From contig OY282386.1 of assembly GCA_958295945.1 (NCBI GenBank), forward strand, positions 4,210,204 through 4,274,203: 64,000 bases of DNA, written 5' to 3'. Origin of the DNA: Candidatus Poribacteria bacterium. Its GTDB lineage: Bacteria; Poribacteria; WGA-4E; WGA-3G. Positions 29,101 through 37,349 of this stretch are shown one piece after another; the stretch's first letter is position 1; each line of letters opens with the position of its first letter. The notes beneath the pieces are model-generated. The model was not told where the DNA came from and searched no databases. It saw only the letters and a list, made by a program, of their open reading frames with translations. The position numbers and the translations under genes were made by a program.

Positions 29101-29691
29101 CTGGATCAACTTCAGAGTTTTGAAGAACAGATGCAGGACATTCAACGTGAACTGGAAGGAATGGAAGGACAAGAACAGACTGCGGAACAACAACAACGAC
29201 AACAGCAACTTGCCGAACAGCAGCAACAGTTAATGGAGCGGATGCAAGAGGCACAACAAGCCATGCAAAACGCTCAAGAAGGTCAACAACCCGGACAACA
29301 AGGACAGGAACCGAGTCAAGAAGGACAACAACAAGGTCAACAACCCGGACAGCAACCCGGACAAGAAGCACAACAAGGGCAGCAACCCGGGCAGAACGGT
29401 CAGGGAGAAAACGAAGATGACTTACCACGCGGTGGGGCAGAATCCAATCGTGAAATAAAAGAACTATGGCTTGAGATGATCGATGCTATGCAGCCCCCAG
29501 CAGGACGCCGTTCGCGACCCTTCCCAAATTATGAATTCGCGATACGTGACCTGAGGAAATTAGAGGCAGCATTAGAAAAACGCCTCAACATGCTTCAAGA
29601 GAAAAAGCAACTGACTCAAGTCGCAAAGGAAGATGTTCCACCAGAATATCGCAAACTCGTTGATAACTACTACGAATCTTTAGCGAAGTAA
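26143..29691 (+). CDS. DUF4175-type membrane protein with long Gln-rich coiled coil
   Basis: A 1182-residue protein. Membrane segments are at about residues 24-42, 57-75 and 152-172. A large beta-rich extracytoplasmic part follows (residues 180-540; segments such as VTPGNARILRGKSLPIEV and YTVKALPDNVPEVVIKEPG). Residues about 640-1110 are helical and extremely rich in Gln and Glu (QQQPGQQGQEPSQEGQQ-like runs), ending with a basic helical tail. This layout fits the DUF4175 family, whose function is not established. A GAGGAGAA site precedes the ATG. Probably a periplasmic rod anchored in the inner membrane. It is transcribed alone here, without the AAA/DUF58 partners often seen with such proteins. 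Confidence 0.75.
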   Translation: MSTREGYAELQTRIMDARRVWKRSLFWTGLAIVLIGLLAILIGESIVDWLMPLPSPVRVVILVGIIGATLYLLYRHLIQPLRASLTLRDVALNVEQSHPNLEDRLVSAVQFGARESDDPIESHMLQRLLEDTTERIKGIDFKATVDHSRTRKYVGIAFLAVVGCCLLSLLFPTETRISLMRVLVPWEKTDPILTTKVNVTPGNARILRGKSLPIEVIVTGKDAEKVVLTYYDKDTPPTAENEGSKQEINMLQNPEDKRGFAYEIFNIEADMEYYVVANETTSERYTVEVFEMPRVEDISVSYVYPEYTDLSPVVQQGSGDIQAVIGTTAEIRMTTNKVIQKATFTQQNSANTMAIVEDNTGEAAGTTSLDMNIADGNILTRTIDVREDGKYTVELFCIDEFKNEIPIEYTVKALPDNVPEVVIKEPGRDVKASKLEEVEIIAEATDDFGVDELNLMYRIGAGELKEIPLESTGENADISSGKHLRSGTYTFYLEEFDVEPGEVISYYAHAIDNNTLTGPGEASSEIYFIEIKPFNQRLEDGGQVEAEESMPNPMLEIIASQKQIIRETWKHINSQPPSVTDEYRTAVKQTGKKQSDLKDKTQRVADELSMAMQELQVDPEIMMNLEEAIDKMGEARDNLNAVQPIEAMPPEQAALELLNKVNLAIPKVLMQARASQPQLAENFEIEMEELESELEQDQEELEQEMQEQTQEMLDQAREMLSQQQNLNQQSQELGRQDQPSPSDMQQNSQQQGQLSQQAQQMSEQLSQMQGNTQNPQQQRLSQAGQSMQQAGEQMQQASQGMQQQQPQMSAAKGEKAEERLEEAIDQLERAAAEFSDNALERANQQLQQLTEEQSVVQQQTQELRNRSRQSGMTPDDYRQASELANEQRQLQRDLESLEEDLGNLQQQLNQDNPEAAENVSDASRRLAEEQTSEDMATAQRALQWRSLQSADLNQQEVLETLQETQADLQQARANMATNEEEQLEAALDQLQSFEEQMQDIQRELEGMEGQEQTAEQQQRQQQLAEQQQQLMERMQEAQQAMQNAQEGQQPGQQGQEPSQEGQQQGQQPGQQPGQEAQQGQQPGQNGQGENEDDLPRGGAESNREIKELWLEMIDAMQPPAGRRSRPFPNYEFAIRDLRKLEAALEKRLNMLQEKKQLTQVAKEDVPPEYRKLVDNYYESLAK

Positions 29692-29718
29692 GCAGAATCG
29701 GATAGGTTAACCATCCCA

Positions 29719-29756
29719 GTAGGGACAATTCGGCAAGTTCCGTTTGTCCCTACAAT
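29719..29756. terminator. Stem-loop after the DUF4175 gene
   Basis: GTAGGGACAA / TTGTCCCTAC arms, 10 bp and perfect, with a 15-nt loop about 30 bp after the stop. There is no clean T-tract, so terminator function is uncertain. It could equally be one of the dispersed palindromes. Confidence 0.4.
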
Positions 29757-29847
29757 AATTTTAGTATAACGAGTTGTGCTAAATAACTAAATGTTAAATA
29801 TAGTTTCACGTAAACAGGATGTTTAAGGACATTTCTTTTTCTTTGAA

Positions 29848-29935
29848 CGGTCTTTAGTCCCATAGGGACGATATGTTTATAGAAAACGGCATAGTACACC
29901 TTCTTTAGTCCCGTAGGGACGATATGTGTGTCCTA
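29848..29935. repeat. Two CTTTAGTCCC-xTA-GGGACGATATGT hairpin units
   Basis: Two copies of a 25-bp unit whose 5-6 bp stem (AGTCCC/GGGACG) has a TA-containing loop and is followed by ATATGT, the first then by TTATAGAAA. The same flank with different stems occurs at 38114-38260. The remainder of the 29692-30085 gap shows nothing further. Confidence 0.7.
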
Positions 29936-30085
29936 AAAACCTAATACATGTGAAAACTTTAAAAATAAATAGTTAACTGGCACAAGTCGTTAGTATAGTG
30001 ATTGTTTGGTATATGATGAGGTGTTTTAGCCACATTATTTGATATTCGCTTGAACTTTATTAACACGTGACTATGGAGGATCGCA

Positions 30086-30913
30086 ATGACACAACCTTTT
30101 ATTGTTAAGCCCGGTGAAAAAATTGGTCTCAGCGGGGTTGAAAATGATTGTAACCCCGAACATATTCCGGATTATACAGGGGCTTATCGTAAAAAAGGTG
30201 AAACGAAAAAACCCTTAAAAAAACTGAATAAACGGCTGCTCAAACTTCAGGAACTACTTTTTGCTGAAAGTGAACGCGCACTTCTAATAATACTGCAAGG
30301 CATGGATACTTGTGGTAAGGATGGCACTATCCGCAAAGTGATGGCAGGTATAAATGTACAAGGTTGTGATGTTGTTAATTTCAAAGTGCCTTCTGCTGAG
30401 GAGGTATCACGGGATTTTTTGTGGCGTGCACATAGAGCCGTACCGCGAAAAGGAAAAATCGGAATTTTCAACCGATCACATTATGAAGATGTCCTTGTTG
30501 TGCGGGTGCATGACCTGGTGCCAGAATCAGTTTGGAAGCAACGCTACCAGCAGATAAACGATTTTGAAAGGATGCTCGTGGAAAACGGAACAGTCATCCT
30601 GAAATTCTTCCTTCATATATCTAAGGACGAACAGAAGGAACGACTTGAATCCCGCATCAACGACCCCACAAAACATTGGAAAATCACTGAAGCGGATATC
30701 CGTGAACGCTCCTACTGGGACGATTACATGCAGGCGTATGAATCTGTGCTACACAAATGCAGTACTGAATGGGCACCATGGTATATAATCCCAGCGAACA
30801 AAAAGTGGTATCGGAATCTTATTATTACAGAACGTATCGTTGAAACGCTTGAGAATTTAGATATGAAATTCCCAAAACCGAATTCTGATGTATCTATATT
30901 ATATGTTGACTAA
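30086..30913 (+). CDS. ppk2: Polyphosphate kinase 2 family protein
   Basis: A 275-residue PPK2 enzyme that moves phosphate between polyphosphate and nucleotides. Walker A ILQGMDTCGKDGTIRKV (about residue 70), the family segments DFLWRAHRAVPRKGKIGIFNRSHYEDV (landmark: IFNRSHYEDVLVVRVH), the lid-region arginines, and C-terminal WAPWYIIPANKKWYRNL are all present. The length matches single-domain class I/III members; which nucleotide it prefers cannot be read safely. A GGAGGA site lies before the ATG. It is followed 20 bp later by a small membrane protein. Confidence 0.93.
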   Translation: MTQPFIVKPGEKIGLSGVENDCNPEHIPDYTGAYRKKGETKKPLKKLNKRLLKLQELLFAESERALLIILQGMDTCGKDGTIRKVMAGINVQGCDVVNFKVPSAEEVSRDFLWRAHRAVPRKGKIGIFNRSHYEDVLVVRVHDLVPESVWKQRYQQINDFERMLVENGTVILKFFLHISKDEQKERLESRINDPTKHWKITEADIRERSYWDDYMQAYESVLHKCSTEWAPWYIIPANKKWYRNLIITERIVETLENLDMKFPKPNSDVSILYVD

Positions 30914-30933
30914 AGATTAGTTGAGGATAAGTT

Positions 30934-31227
30934 ATGAAATTCAATCTCTTGAGTAATAATAAAAGAAATGTGCTAATAGCAATGTTTGTCGGACTTTCAC
31001 TGATAAATGTGGATATCTTTATCCAATACCTAAATATTGGATCAAGGCATTTTGTGTGGACTTCCATTTTGGGAGGAATTATAGTAATCTGGAGCATATT
31101 TTCATATTACTTCATATTTGCTGGCGAGAAGATAACATTAAATCCTTCACGGATGGTTGGGAATATATCATTCTTAATCCTGTCGGTTTCTTGGGTAATA
31201 TTATGGTCTTGGATTTATTTGTCATAA
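30934..31227 (+). CDS. Small membrane protein
   Basis: 97 residues with three hydrophobic segments (about 13-31, 42-63 and 75-96) and a short basic N-terminus. A GAGGATAAG site lies 5 nt before the ATG. I see no family motif. It is 20 bp downstream of ppk2 and likely co-transcribed. Confidence 0.6.
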   Translation: MKFNLLSNNKRNVLIAMFVGLSLINVDIFIQYLNIGSRHFVWTSILGGIIVIWSIFSYYFIFAGEKITLNPSRMVGNISFLILSVSWVILWSWIYLS

Positions 31228-31290
31228 CATTGATATTTATACTGTCATATATATTCAAAATTTATTACGCGAAATAACAAAGGACATTTG

Positions 31291-32070
31291 ATGCTTTCAA
31301 CAGCACAGTTAAAGCAATTTGATGAAAAGGGCTACTTGTTACTGTCGGGGTTGATTCCGAAAGAGACCATCGCAAAGGCAGAAAAAGCGATGTGGCACTG
31401 CATGGGTATGGAATCCAGCAATCCTGACTCATGGGAAAACATCCAACGTCCATTTCTCACTGGTTTTTACATAGAAAACATGGCACACGAAAAGCGTATT
31501 GAGCTTTTCGGCGTAACGCATCCAGATTTGTTAGCGTGTTGCACACAAGAGTATCTTGCCGTCCTAAATCAACTTGCTGAACAATATCCGACTATCCCGC
31601 ATTGTAAAAGCAAAGAGCCTGATGCTATCTGGGCAATGAATCAATTTCCTATTGATGATAAATGGAGGACACCTTTACCTCATTTAGATGGTTACTCAAG
31701 AGATTTACGATTGGACCCAGGCACTTTTCGCGCATCCAGTTTAACCTATCTTACTGATGCCAATTCACATCAAGGAACGACAGTGATTTGGCCCGAGGGT
31801 CCACAACGAATTCGTGAATACCGCAAACAAAATCCGAGTCTTTCCGATAATGTCCAAATTATGTTGACACATTTGCCAGAGATTGATTTGGGTGAACCGA
31901 TGGAAGTTGTTGCAAAACAGGGTGATGTTCTCCTGTTTCACCATCTATTGCCGCATGCAAGTACGTTAAATGCTGGAAAATCTCCGCGCTTTGCTATCCG
32001 TTTTATGTGCTTGTGTTATGAATGTCGTCCTTGGCAAAAAAGAGGAGAATGGAACATCTGGATGCCGTAA
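31291..32070 (+). CDS. Phytanoyl-CoA dioxygenase (PhyH) family protein
   Basis: A 259-residue Fe(II)/2-oxoglutarate-dependent oxygenase. The ATG at 31291 has AAAGGAC upstream and is preferred to the adjacent TTG. The metal-binding His and Asp are in TPLPHLDGYSRDL (HxD), the second His in VLLFHHLLPHAST, and the 2-oxoglutarate-binding Arg in SPRFAIRF. The N-terminal QLKQFDEKGYLLLSGLIP is the usual PhyH opening. Substrate unknown. These proteins are strikingly numerous in sponge-associated Poribacteria, which is one reason for the taxon guess. Confidence 0.88.
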   Translation: MLSTAQLKQFDEKGYLLLSGLIPKETIAKAEKAMWHCMGMESSNPDSWENIQRPFLTGFYIENMAHEKRIELFGVTHPDLLACCTQEYLAVLNQLAEQYPTIPHCKSKEPDAIWAMNQFPIDDKWRTPLPHLDGYSRDLRLDPGTFRASSLTYLTDANSHQGTTVIWPEGPQRIREYRKQNPSLSDNVQIMLTHLPEIDLGEPMEVVAKQGDVLLFHHLLPHASTLNAGKSPRFAIRFMCLCYECRPWQKRGEWNIWMP

Positions 32071-32146
32071 ACATCATCAGTATTATTTAATGTCTAACCA
32101 ACAAGGGTTAGCAAACCTATAATTAATTACAATCAAGGAGAACAGA

Positions 32147-32248
32147 ATGAATAACAGTTTATACCGAATCAAGTCAAAATCTTATACCAATCTGATCATA
32201 CCATTTATTTTATTAGTCACACTTGTTTCCAGAAATCACCATTCATAA
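32147..32248 (+). pseudogene. 33-codon signal-peptide-like ORF, probably the stump of a secreted protein gene
   Basis: ATG at 32147 follows an excellent AAGGAGAACAGA site and encodes a basic start then a hydrophobic core (LIIPFILLVTLVS) before TAA at 32246. Both translation signals and export signal look real but nothing follows. Twenty bases later a repeat element begins (32271-32360). The likely reading is a secreted-protein gene deleted after its signal peptide; a genuine small membrane peptide is the alternative. Confidence 0.45.
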
Positions 32249-32270
32249 CCAAATAGGTAGTTATGGTGAA

Positions 32271-32360
32271 GCATAGAATTTATCTACGCCTTCTATCAAC
32301 GGTAGGTGAGGTTTCCTAACCTCGCCTCAGCAATATGTAAAATTAATTCAACAATTTACC
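32271..32360. repeat. GCATAGAATT...TTTACC repeat, copy 1
   Basis: About 90 bp matching 45119-45211 throughout, built round the palindrome GGTGAGGTT-TCCT-AACCTCGCC. The two copies differ by point changes and a few small indels. Confidence 0.75.
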
Positions 32361-32460
32361 AAAGTAATTCCAGTTCTCCACTATTCTTGAACGAATAGAA
32401 TTAGAATGGAATAGGTATAGGCAACCTCGCATCTATATGTTAATTCACAGGAGAAATGCT

Positions 32461-33300
32461 ATGAAGTGGCGGCAATTTCTGAAAAACTTGGTGCGCAGTG
32501 CAGGTGAAATGGGACAAGAACTAAAAAATGCTCTTCGTGAGTTGATAAGATCAATTCGTTCTATGGACAAAGAACGAATACCGAATCCAAAACAAGTCAT
32601 AAGGGAGTTGAAAAGGGTTCTACGTACTATCCTCAGTGCAGGAAAAGCAAAATTGAAAGAATTGTGGGAGGCAATACAGGAACTGAAAGATGCTATACAA
32701 TCTATAATCAAAGCACAGATGCCAGATATGCAAAATGTTTTCCATTCTATCGGTGAATGGTGGTTGGATTTGAGAAACACCTTTCTTAGCATAGATTTTG
32801 GTAAAGGTCCTACATGGCTAGGAGATTTAGGAAGAAAAGCAAAAAATGCTTTTCAGGACAGGGGTTCTCTTACAATTGACAAGGCTGTCGAGATAATTAC
32901 AGCCTTGGGTGTCCCTGGACTTATATTGGTCGTATTGATGGCAGTTTCACCTTGGTATGGTGCTGCAGCTATGACATGGGCACTTGCAGTTCTTGGGGGA
33001 CCGCTTGGAATGGCGGGTGGAATTGCGCTACTACTTGTGTTAGTACTTATCGCAAGGGCACTCGCAAAATTTGGATTTAATAAGTTATTTCAAGCAGTTT
33101 TAGTTAAACTAAAGGAAAGTGGTAAAAGCATTCAGGAAATCTTGGACGAAATTGATAGTTATCCAATTTCCAAAGAACTAAAGAAGAAGCTTAAAGAATA
33201 TATAGAGAAATATTCTGAGGAAAATGAAGAGGAAAACGATATAAGAAATGAAGATGAAGATATAGAAAACAATGAAGAGGAGAGCAACAGTGAACAGTGA
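32461..33300 (+). CDS. Helical protein with central glycine-rich hydrophobic hairpin
   Basis: 279 residues from ATG 32461 (CAGGAGA upstream). The first 100 residues are basic amphipathic helix. Residues about 148-205 form a glycine-rich hydrophobic block with two helices around the turn AVLGGPLGMAGGIALLL. Then come a lysine-rich helix (SYPISKELKKKLKEYI) and a very acidic tail (about 30 residues, mostly E/N/D). No enzyme motif is present. The hydrophobic block suggests membrane insertion; a channel or pore-like role is only a guess. Its last 11 bases overlap the next gene's GTG start. Confidence 0.7.
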   Translation: MKWRQFLKNLVRSAGEMGQELKNALRELIRSIRSMDKERIPNPKQVIRELKRVLRTILSAGKAKLKELWEAIQELKDAIQSIIKAQMPDMQNVFHSIGEWWLDLRNTFLSIDFGKGPTWLGDLGRKAKNAFQDRGSLTIDKAVEIITALGVPGLILVVLMAVSPWYGAAAMTWALAVLGGPLGMAGGIALLLVLVLIARALAKFGFNKLFQAVLVKLKESGKSIQEILDEIDSYPISKELKKKLKEYIEKYSEENEEENDIRNEDEDIENNEEESNSEQ

Positions 33301-34105
33301 TACAGTTAGCCTAACATCAGCACAAAGGCTACACTTTGACATATACGGCTTCGTTCTACTTGAGAATGTTCTTACTGATGATGAAATCGAGAGAATCAAA
33401 AACGCGCTTTATAGGATCAAAGACAGTGAAAACCTTGATGGCACAAGGGTCTATCTCAATTGGCGGGGTGAACACCACGCGCACATGGGTAATCTCGTTG
33501 AATACGATCCAGCACTACTGGAATATGCAGCACATCCTAAACTCGTTCCATTAGTTGAGGAGGTGGTAGGAGGAGGAGTACGGCTTGAGGAAACTGAAGC
33601 TATCATTAACAAGCGAAGTGCGGATGCTGATATAGATGAACTTTTCAAACGCCGTTACAACCCAACAGGATTCCATCGTGGGACACAGCACGGTTGGGGA
33701 ACTTATATGGAACAGAACAAGTTCCACTGCATCTTTGTAAAGACGCTTGCATTCCTTACCGATGTCGGTCCTGATGATGGCGGCACCTGTGTGATTCCCG
33801 GAAGCCACCGACTCACATGGAATCAGAGCGAGATGATAGAAGCAGCCTTATCTGATGATAGTCTAATCCATCAGGTTGAAGCATCTGCGGGATCAGTCCT
33901 GTTATTTGCGGAGTCGCTGGTTCATAGTACCACAGCAATCCGTAGCGATAAAGAAAGGGTTGTCCTTATAGCGGGTTATACACCACCGATGGTGCGCGAG
34001 TGGCCAGGCAACGAGGTAAGCCCCGAATTTATAGAGACACTTCCTGAAGAAATCCGACCGCTTATCTCAGGTAGTGACAGTTGGCATTGGAGACGACGTT
34101 ACTAA
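33290..34105 (+). CDS. PhyH-like dioxygenase family protein
   Basis: 271 residues from GTG 33290, chosen because AGGAGAG lies 5-8 nt upstream; an in-frame ATG at 33272 is the alternative. It has the PhyH opening QRLHFDIYGFVLLENVLTDDEI, core AFLTDVGPDDGGTCVIPGSH (20-residue landmark), and C-terminal GSVLLFAESLVHSTTAI with the distal His. At the usual HxD metal site the sequence reads FHRGTQHGWG, so the Asp is replaced by Gly. It may bind iron through other residues or not be a standard oxygenase. It overlaps the preceding membrane protein and is probably co-transcribed with it. Confidence 0.82.
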   Translation: MNSDTVSLTSAQRLHFDIYGFVLLENVLTDDEIERIKNALYRIKDSENLDGTRVYLNWRGEHHAHMGNLVEYDPALLEYAAHPKLVPLVEEVVGGGVRLEETEAIINKRSADADIDELFKRRYNPTGFHRGTQHGWGTYMEQNKFHCIFVKTLAFLTDVGPDDGGTCVIPGSHRLTWNQSEMIEAALSDDSLIHQVEASAGSVLLFAESLVHSTTAIRSDKERVVLIAGYTPPMVREWPGNEVSPEFIETLPEEIRPLISGSDSWHWRRRY

Positions 34106-34150
34106 GTCCTACTTGTAATTGTAGGACGAGGACTCTGTGCCTTGCATCTC

Positions 34151-35662
34151 TTATGCTCCCGATGTGCGTGGCATAGGCAGCACTTCTTTACCCATTTCCG
34201 CAAACAGCAGTTTCATCACTAAATCTGCCTTCAATTCTGCGTGATCAGGTGAATTCCATAGATTGTTGATCTCTCCTGGATCCTCCTGCATGTCAAATAA
34301 CTCACCATATTCGCGGTTGTAATAGACGGTAAGTTTGTATCGGTCATTGACGTAAGTCTTAACATGAACCGTCGTCGGTTCGTGATGGTTTTCAACGATG
34401 ATATGGTCACGTGCTTGTTCCTCCTGTCCATACCAAACAGGGGTCTGATCCACACCTGTCATTGGAAGTGGAATGTCAATCCCCGCAGCACTGAGGAATG
34501 AAGGTGCTAAGTCTACTAAAGTTTGCAACGCCTCAGATTGCTCGCCTGCCGCTACAACTCCCGGATACCGCACGATAAACGGCACTTTGATAACATCTTC
34601 ATAATGGAATGCCCCCTTTGCAATCAGACCGTGCTGCCCGTAAAAATGACCATGATCAGATGTGAAAACAACCAATGTATTATCTGCAAGTCCGAGTTCG
34701 TCAAGTTTACCCATGATCTTGCCGATATACTTATCCATCAGACTCACCATACCGTAATACACAGCAATATCTGCTGCGAGTGCATCCCGATCCCGAAGAT
34801 GTGATCTGAATCCGTGAACCCCTTTCCCTGTCTCACGCCACGCAGAGAAATCCGGCTTTTGTTCTTGTGTCATTTGGAAGTGAGGCGGGTTTTTGTCATG
34901 CTCACCCTCCGTAATGGAGGGCACAATCAACGTTTCTGAATCATACATCGTATCCCAAGGTTCAGGCACAAGATATTTCGGATGTGGGTCAAAGAAACTT
35001 GCCCATAGGAAAAAGTTCTCACCGTTCTGTTGATACTCTTCCATAAGAGCATTCGTGCGTTCAGCGATCCAGGTATCGTAGTGATATTCTTCAGGAATTG
35101 GCCATTTGTGGTACTGCCCGCGAGCATTGCCTGTCGGTGGTGCGAAGTAATCACGCCAATTTGTACATCCGTTTTCTTCCATCCATATAGCGTAATGCTG
35201 TCCGACGTGTGCTTCATCAGCATGGTTACGCGCCAGTTCCACATGTTCAAATCCGTAGAAGGTTTCATTGAAATTACGCCAAAAATCTAAGTCTTGTAAG
35301 ATAGGATAGGATTCAAGTGAAGGGAATTCATCTGATCCACGTAACGGTTGGAAATGTGCCTTACCGACTAAACCAGTTCGGTAACCTGCTGCTGTAAAAT
35401 CTTCGCCGACAGTATGTTCATCTTCCAGAAGTTTTGTGCCAAGAGACCACGCACCGTGTTGGCTCGGATATTTCCCTGTGATGATTGAGGCACGGGTCGG
35501 GGTGCATGTTGGGTTAGGACAATACGCTCTTTGGAAAAGCGTGCCATCTTGTACTAAGGAATCCAAGTGTGGTGTCTGTATTTCAGGGTTAAGGCAACCC
35601 AATGTGTTCCAATGTTGTTGGTCACTTGTGATAAGTAAAATATTCGGTCTGGTTTTATTCAT
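34151..35662 (-). CDS. Sulfatase (arylsulfatase-type)
   Basis: A 503-residue type I sulfatase that hydrolyses sulfate esters. The formylglycine motif C-T-P-T-R is at residues 53-57 (C53 is the modified residue), followed by AS..TGKYPSQHG. Metal and active-site segments are LLITSDQQHW at the N-terminus and VFTSDHGHFYGQHGLIAKG in the second half. No signal peptide is seen, so it is cytosolic or exported in an unusual way. The adjacent same-strand gene encodes a radical-SAM sulfatase maturase, which can oxidise this cysteine. Natural substrate is probably a sulfated polysaccharide (inference). Confidence 0.93.
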   Translation of the reverse strand: MNKTRPNILLITSDQQHWNTLGCLNPEIQTPHLDSLVQDGTLFQRAYCPNPTCTPTRASIITGKYPSQHGAWSLGTKLLEDEHTVGEDFTAAGYRTGLVGKAHFQPLRGSDEFPSLESYPILQDLDFWRNFNETFYGFEHVELARNHADEAHVGQHYAIWMEENGCTNWRDYFAPPTGNARGQYHKWPIPEEYHYDTWIAERTNALMEEYQQNGENFFLWASFFDPHPKYLVPEPWDTMYDSETLIVPSITEGEHDKNPPHFQMTQEQKPDFSAWRETGKGVHGFRSHLRDRDALAADIAVYYGMVSLMDKYIGKIMGKLDELGLADNTLVVFTSDHGHFYGQHGLIAKGAFHYEDVIKVPFIVRYPGVVAAGEQSEALQTLVDLAPSFLSAAGIDIPLPMTGVDQTPVWYGQEEQARDHIIVENHHEPTTVHVKTYVNDRYKLTVYYNREYGELFDMQEDPGEINNLWNSPDHAELKADLVMKLLFAEMGKEVLPMPRTSGA

Positions 35663-35699
35663 ATATTTCCTTTAAATTTTATATATCATTCGTGTCCGT

Positions 35700-37010
35700 T
35701 TATGTGTCCTTTCCTAAACAGCACTGTTTATACTTACGTCCACTACCACATGGACACGGTGAATTTCGTCCAACTTTCTGTGAGGATGTGTCAGCAGGTT
35801 GTACGCTCATGTCATTGCGCTTAGGCCTTGGATTTCGTTTCTCACGCATCACTGGTATTATGCTATTAGCAGGTTTTCCCATCTTTAGTGCGGAAGCCAT
35901 GAGTTTCATCGGTTCATCAATGTGATTGAAAAAATGTTTATAACCAGCACAGAGGTAGTTCAAACCATCTTCTCCATCTGGCGTTTTGATAATTCGGTTC
36001 TTCGGACAGCCACCATTGCATACGAACTTCACTTCGCAATTACGACAGTATTCAGGTAGTGTATCCTTCTTATCAGTGCCAAATTTACGTTGGAACGGTG
36101 AATCCACAAGGTCTGCTAATGATGTTTCTTCTATGTTTCCGATGAAGTAATCAGGATCAACGTAATGGTCGCAGGAGTAGAGATCTCCATTATGTTCAAT
36201 TGCCATGGCATCACCACAAGTTTCATTGAATACACAAAGGCTCGGATTATACCCCATCCATGCTTCTAACGCTACATCAAAAATCTGCACAAAGATTTTT
36301 CCAATATCACTTAATACCCATTCATCAAAAATTGCGGAGAGGAATTTGCCATACTGCTTTGCTGTGACAGATCGCGGGGACACATTTTCGCCATCAAAAT
36401 GCTCAACAGCAGGAATAAACTGCATGAACTCTGCACCGAGTTCTTTGAAATAGGAGTACACTTCCTTCGGATATTCAGCATTATGATTATTGACAACACA
36501 AAGTATATTATAATCAACTCTATGCTTTTGTAAAATCCGCAACCCGCTTATTACCTGATCAGATGATGGACCACCGCGTTTGTCATAACGGTATTTGTCG
36601 TGTATCTCAGGTGGTCCGTCAATACTAATTCCAATTAGGAATTTGTTCCGTTTGAAAAATTGTCCCCATTCATCGTCAAGCAGTGTTGCATTGGTTTGAA
36701 ATGTGTTCTGGATAGTCATGCCGGTGCGTCTATATTTCTGCTGATACCGGACTGCTTGCTTGAAAAAATCTATACCCATCAAAGTAGGTTCGCCGCCTTG
36801 CCATGCAAAAGTGACTTCATTGACTTGTTGGGCTTCAATATATTGTTTGACGTAATTTTCCAAAGTCTCGTCCCCCATTCTAAATGAACGAGTTTCTGGA
36901 TAGAGTTCTTCTTTTTCCAAGTAGAAGCAGTATTCGCAATCTAAATTGCATATTGGTCCGATTGGCTTTGTCATCACATGAAATGCGCGTGGGGATTTCG
37001 GTTGAAGCAT
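35700..37010 (-). CDS. Anaerobic sulfatase-maturating enzyme with C-terminal SEC-C zinc motif
   Basis: 436 residues from ATG 37010, chosen because AGGAGG lies 8 nt upstream. The radical SAM cluster motif is [18 protein letters not shown] near residue 22-39, and SPASM cysteines appear in [14 protein letters not shown] and [17 protein letters not shown]. It converts the sulfatase active-site Cys (or Ser) to formylglycine. A tail of about 50 residues ends in the SEC-C zinc motif [16 protein letters not shown], an addition to the maturase core. It lies just upstream of the sulfatase (37-bp gap, same strand), a natural enzyme-activator pair. Confidence 0.92.
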   Translation of the reverse strand: MLQPKSPRAFHVMTKPIGPICNLDCEYCFYLEKEELYPETRSFRMGDETLENYVKQYIEAQQVNEVTFAWQGGEPTLMGIDFFKQAVRYQQKYRRTGMTIQNTFQTNATLLDDEWGQFFKRNKFLIGISIDGPPEIHDKYRYDKRGGPSSDQVISGLRILQKHRVDYNILCVVNNHNAEYPKEVYSYFKELGAEFMQFIPAVEHFDGENVSPRSVTAKQYGKFLSAIFDEWVLSDIGKIFVQIFDVALEAWMGYNPSLCVFNETCGDAMAIEHNGDLYSCDHYVDPDYFIGNIEETSLADLVDSPFQRKFGTDKKDTLPEYCRNCEVKFVCNGGCPKNRIIKTPDGEDGLNYLCAGYKHFFNHIDEPMKLMASALKMGKPANSIIPVMREKRNPRPKRNDMSVQPADTSSQKVGRNSPCPCGSGRKYKQCCLGKDT

Positions 37011-37084
37011 TTGCATCACCTCCTGTTTTGAATCTTTGGTAAGTTTAGCACATTCCCAATAAATCCACAAGAAAAAAGTATTGA

Positions 37085-37110
37085 TGGGTGTGTAAAGTTT
37101 TTGGCATTGT
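37085..37110. repeat. Solitary GGGTGTGTAAAGTTTTTGGCA element end
   Basis: Matches the left end of the element at 53775-53983, but no partner end follows. Probably a truncated copy. Confidence 0.5.
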
Positions 37111-37129
37111 CCTTATGTCGATGTCAATG

Positions 37130-37250
37130 TTATACCATTTCTAATAGAAAACTCCGCATTTTTGTCCCCCAAACTGCTAGTTTGGGTTTCTGTCCTTCAA
37201 GAGATTCTTAACAAATGTTAATGGGACAAACATTTATAGAAATGGTATAA
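37130..37250. repeat. Miniature inverted-repeat element with TTATACCATTTCTA ends
   Basis: Fourteen-base perfect terminal inverted repeats bound 121 bp containing the palindrome CCCAAACT-GCT-AGTTTGGG region. The right end is relatable to that of 6700-6852. No coding capacity. Confidence 0.75.
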
Positions 37251-37349
37251 TTTCAAAATCTACTATATACCTCAATGCATAACGTTAATTAACAATTACC
37301 ACACGCATTGACAGCATATATCACAATTGATATAATATAGATGAGGGGT

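Noticed and set aside
29848-29935. Short direct repeats with hairpins, CRISPR-like at first sight
   Set aside because: Only two copies, unit about 25 bp and palindromic, no series of equal-length unique spacers, no cas genes; it fits the dispersed hairpin family.
30086-30913. Calling the PPK2 protein a specific AMP or ADP phosphotransferase
   Set aside because: The class-defining residue near Walker A/B cannot be assigned safely without an alignment.
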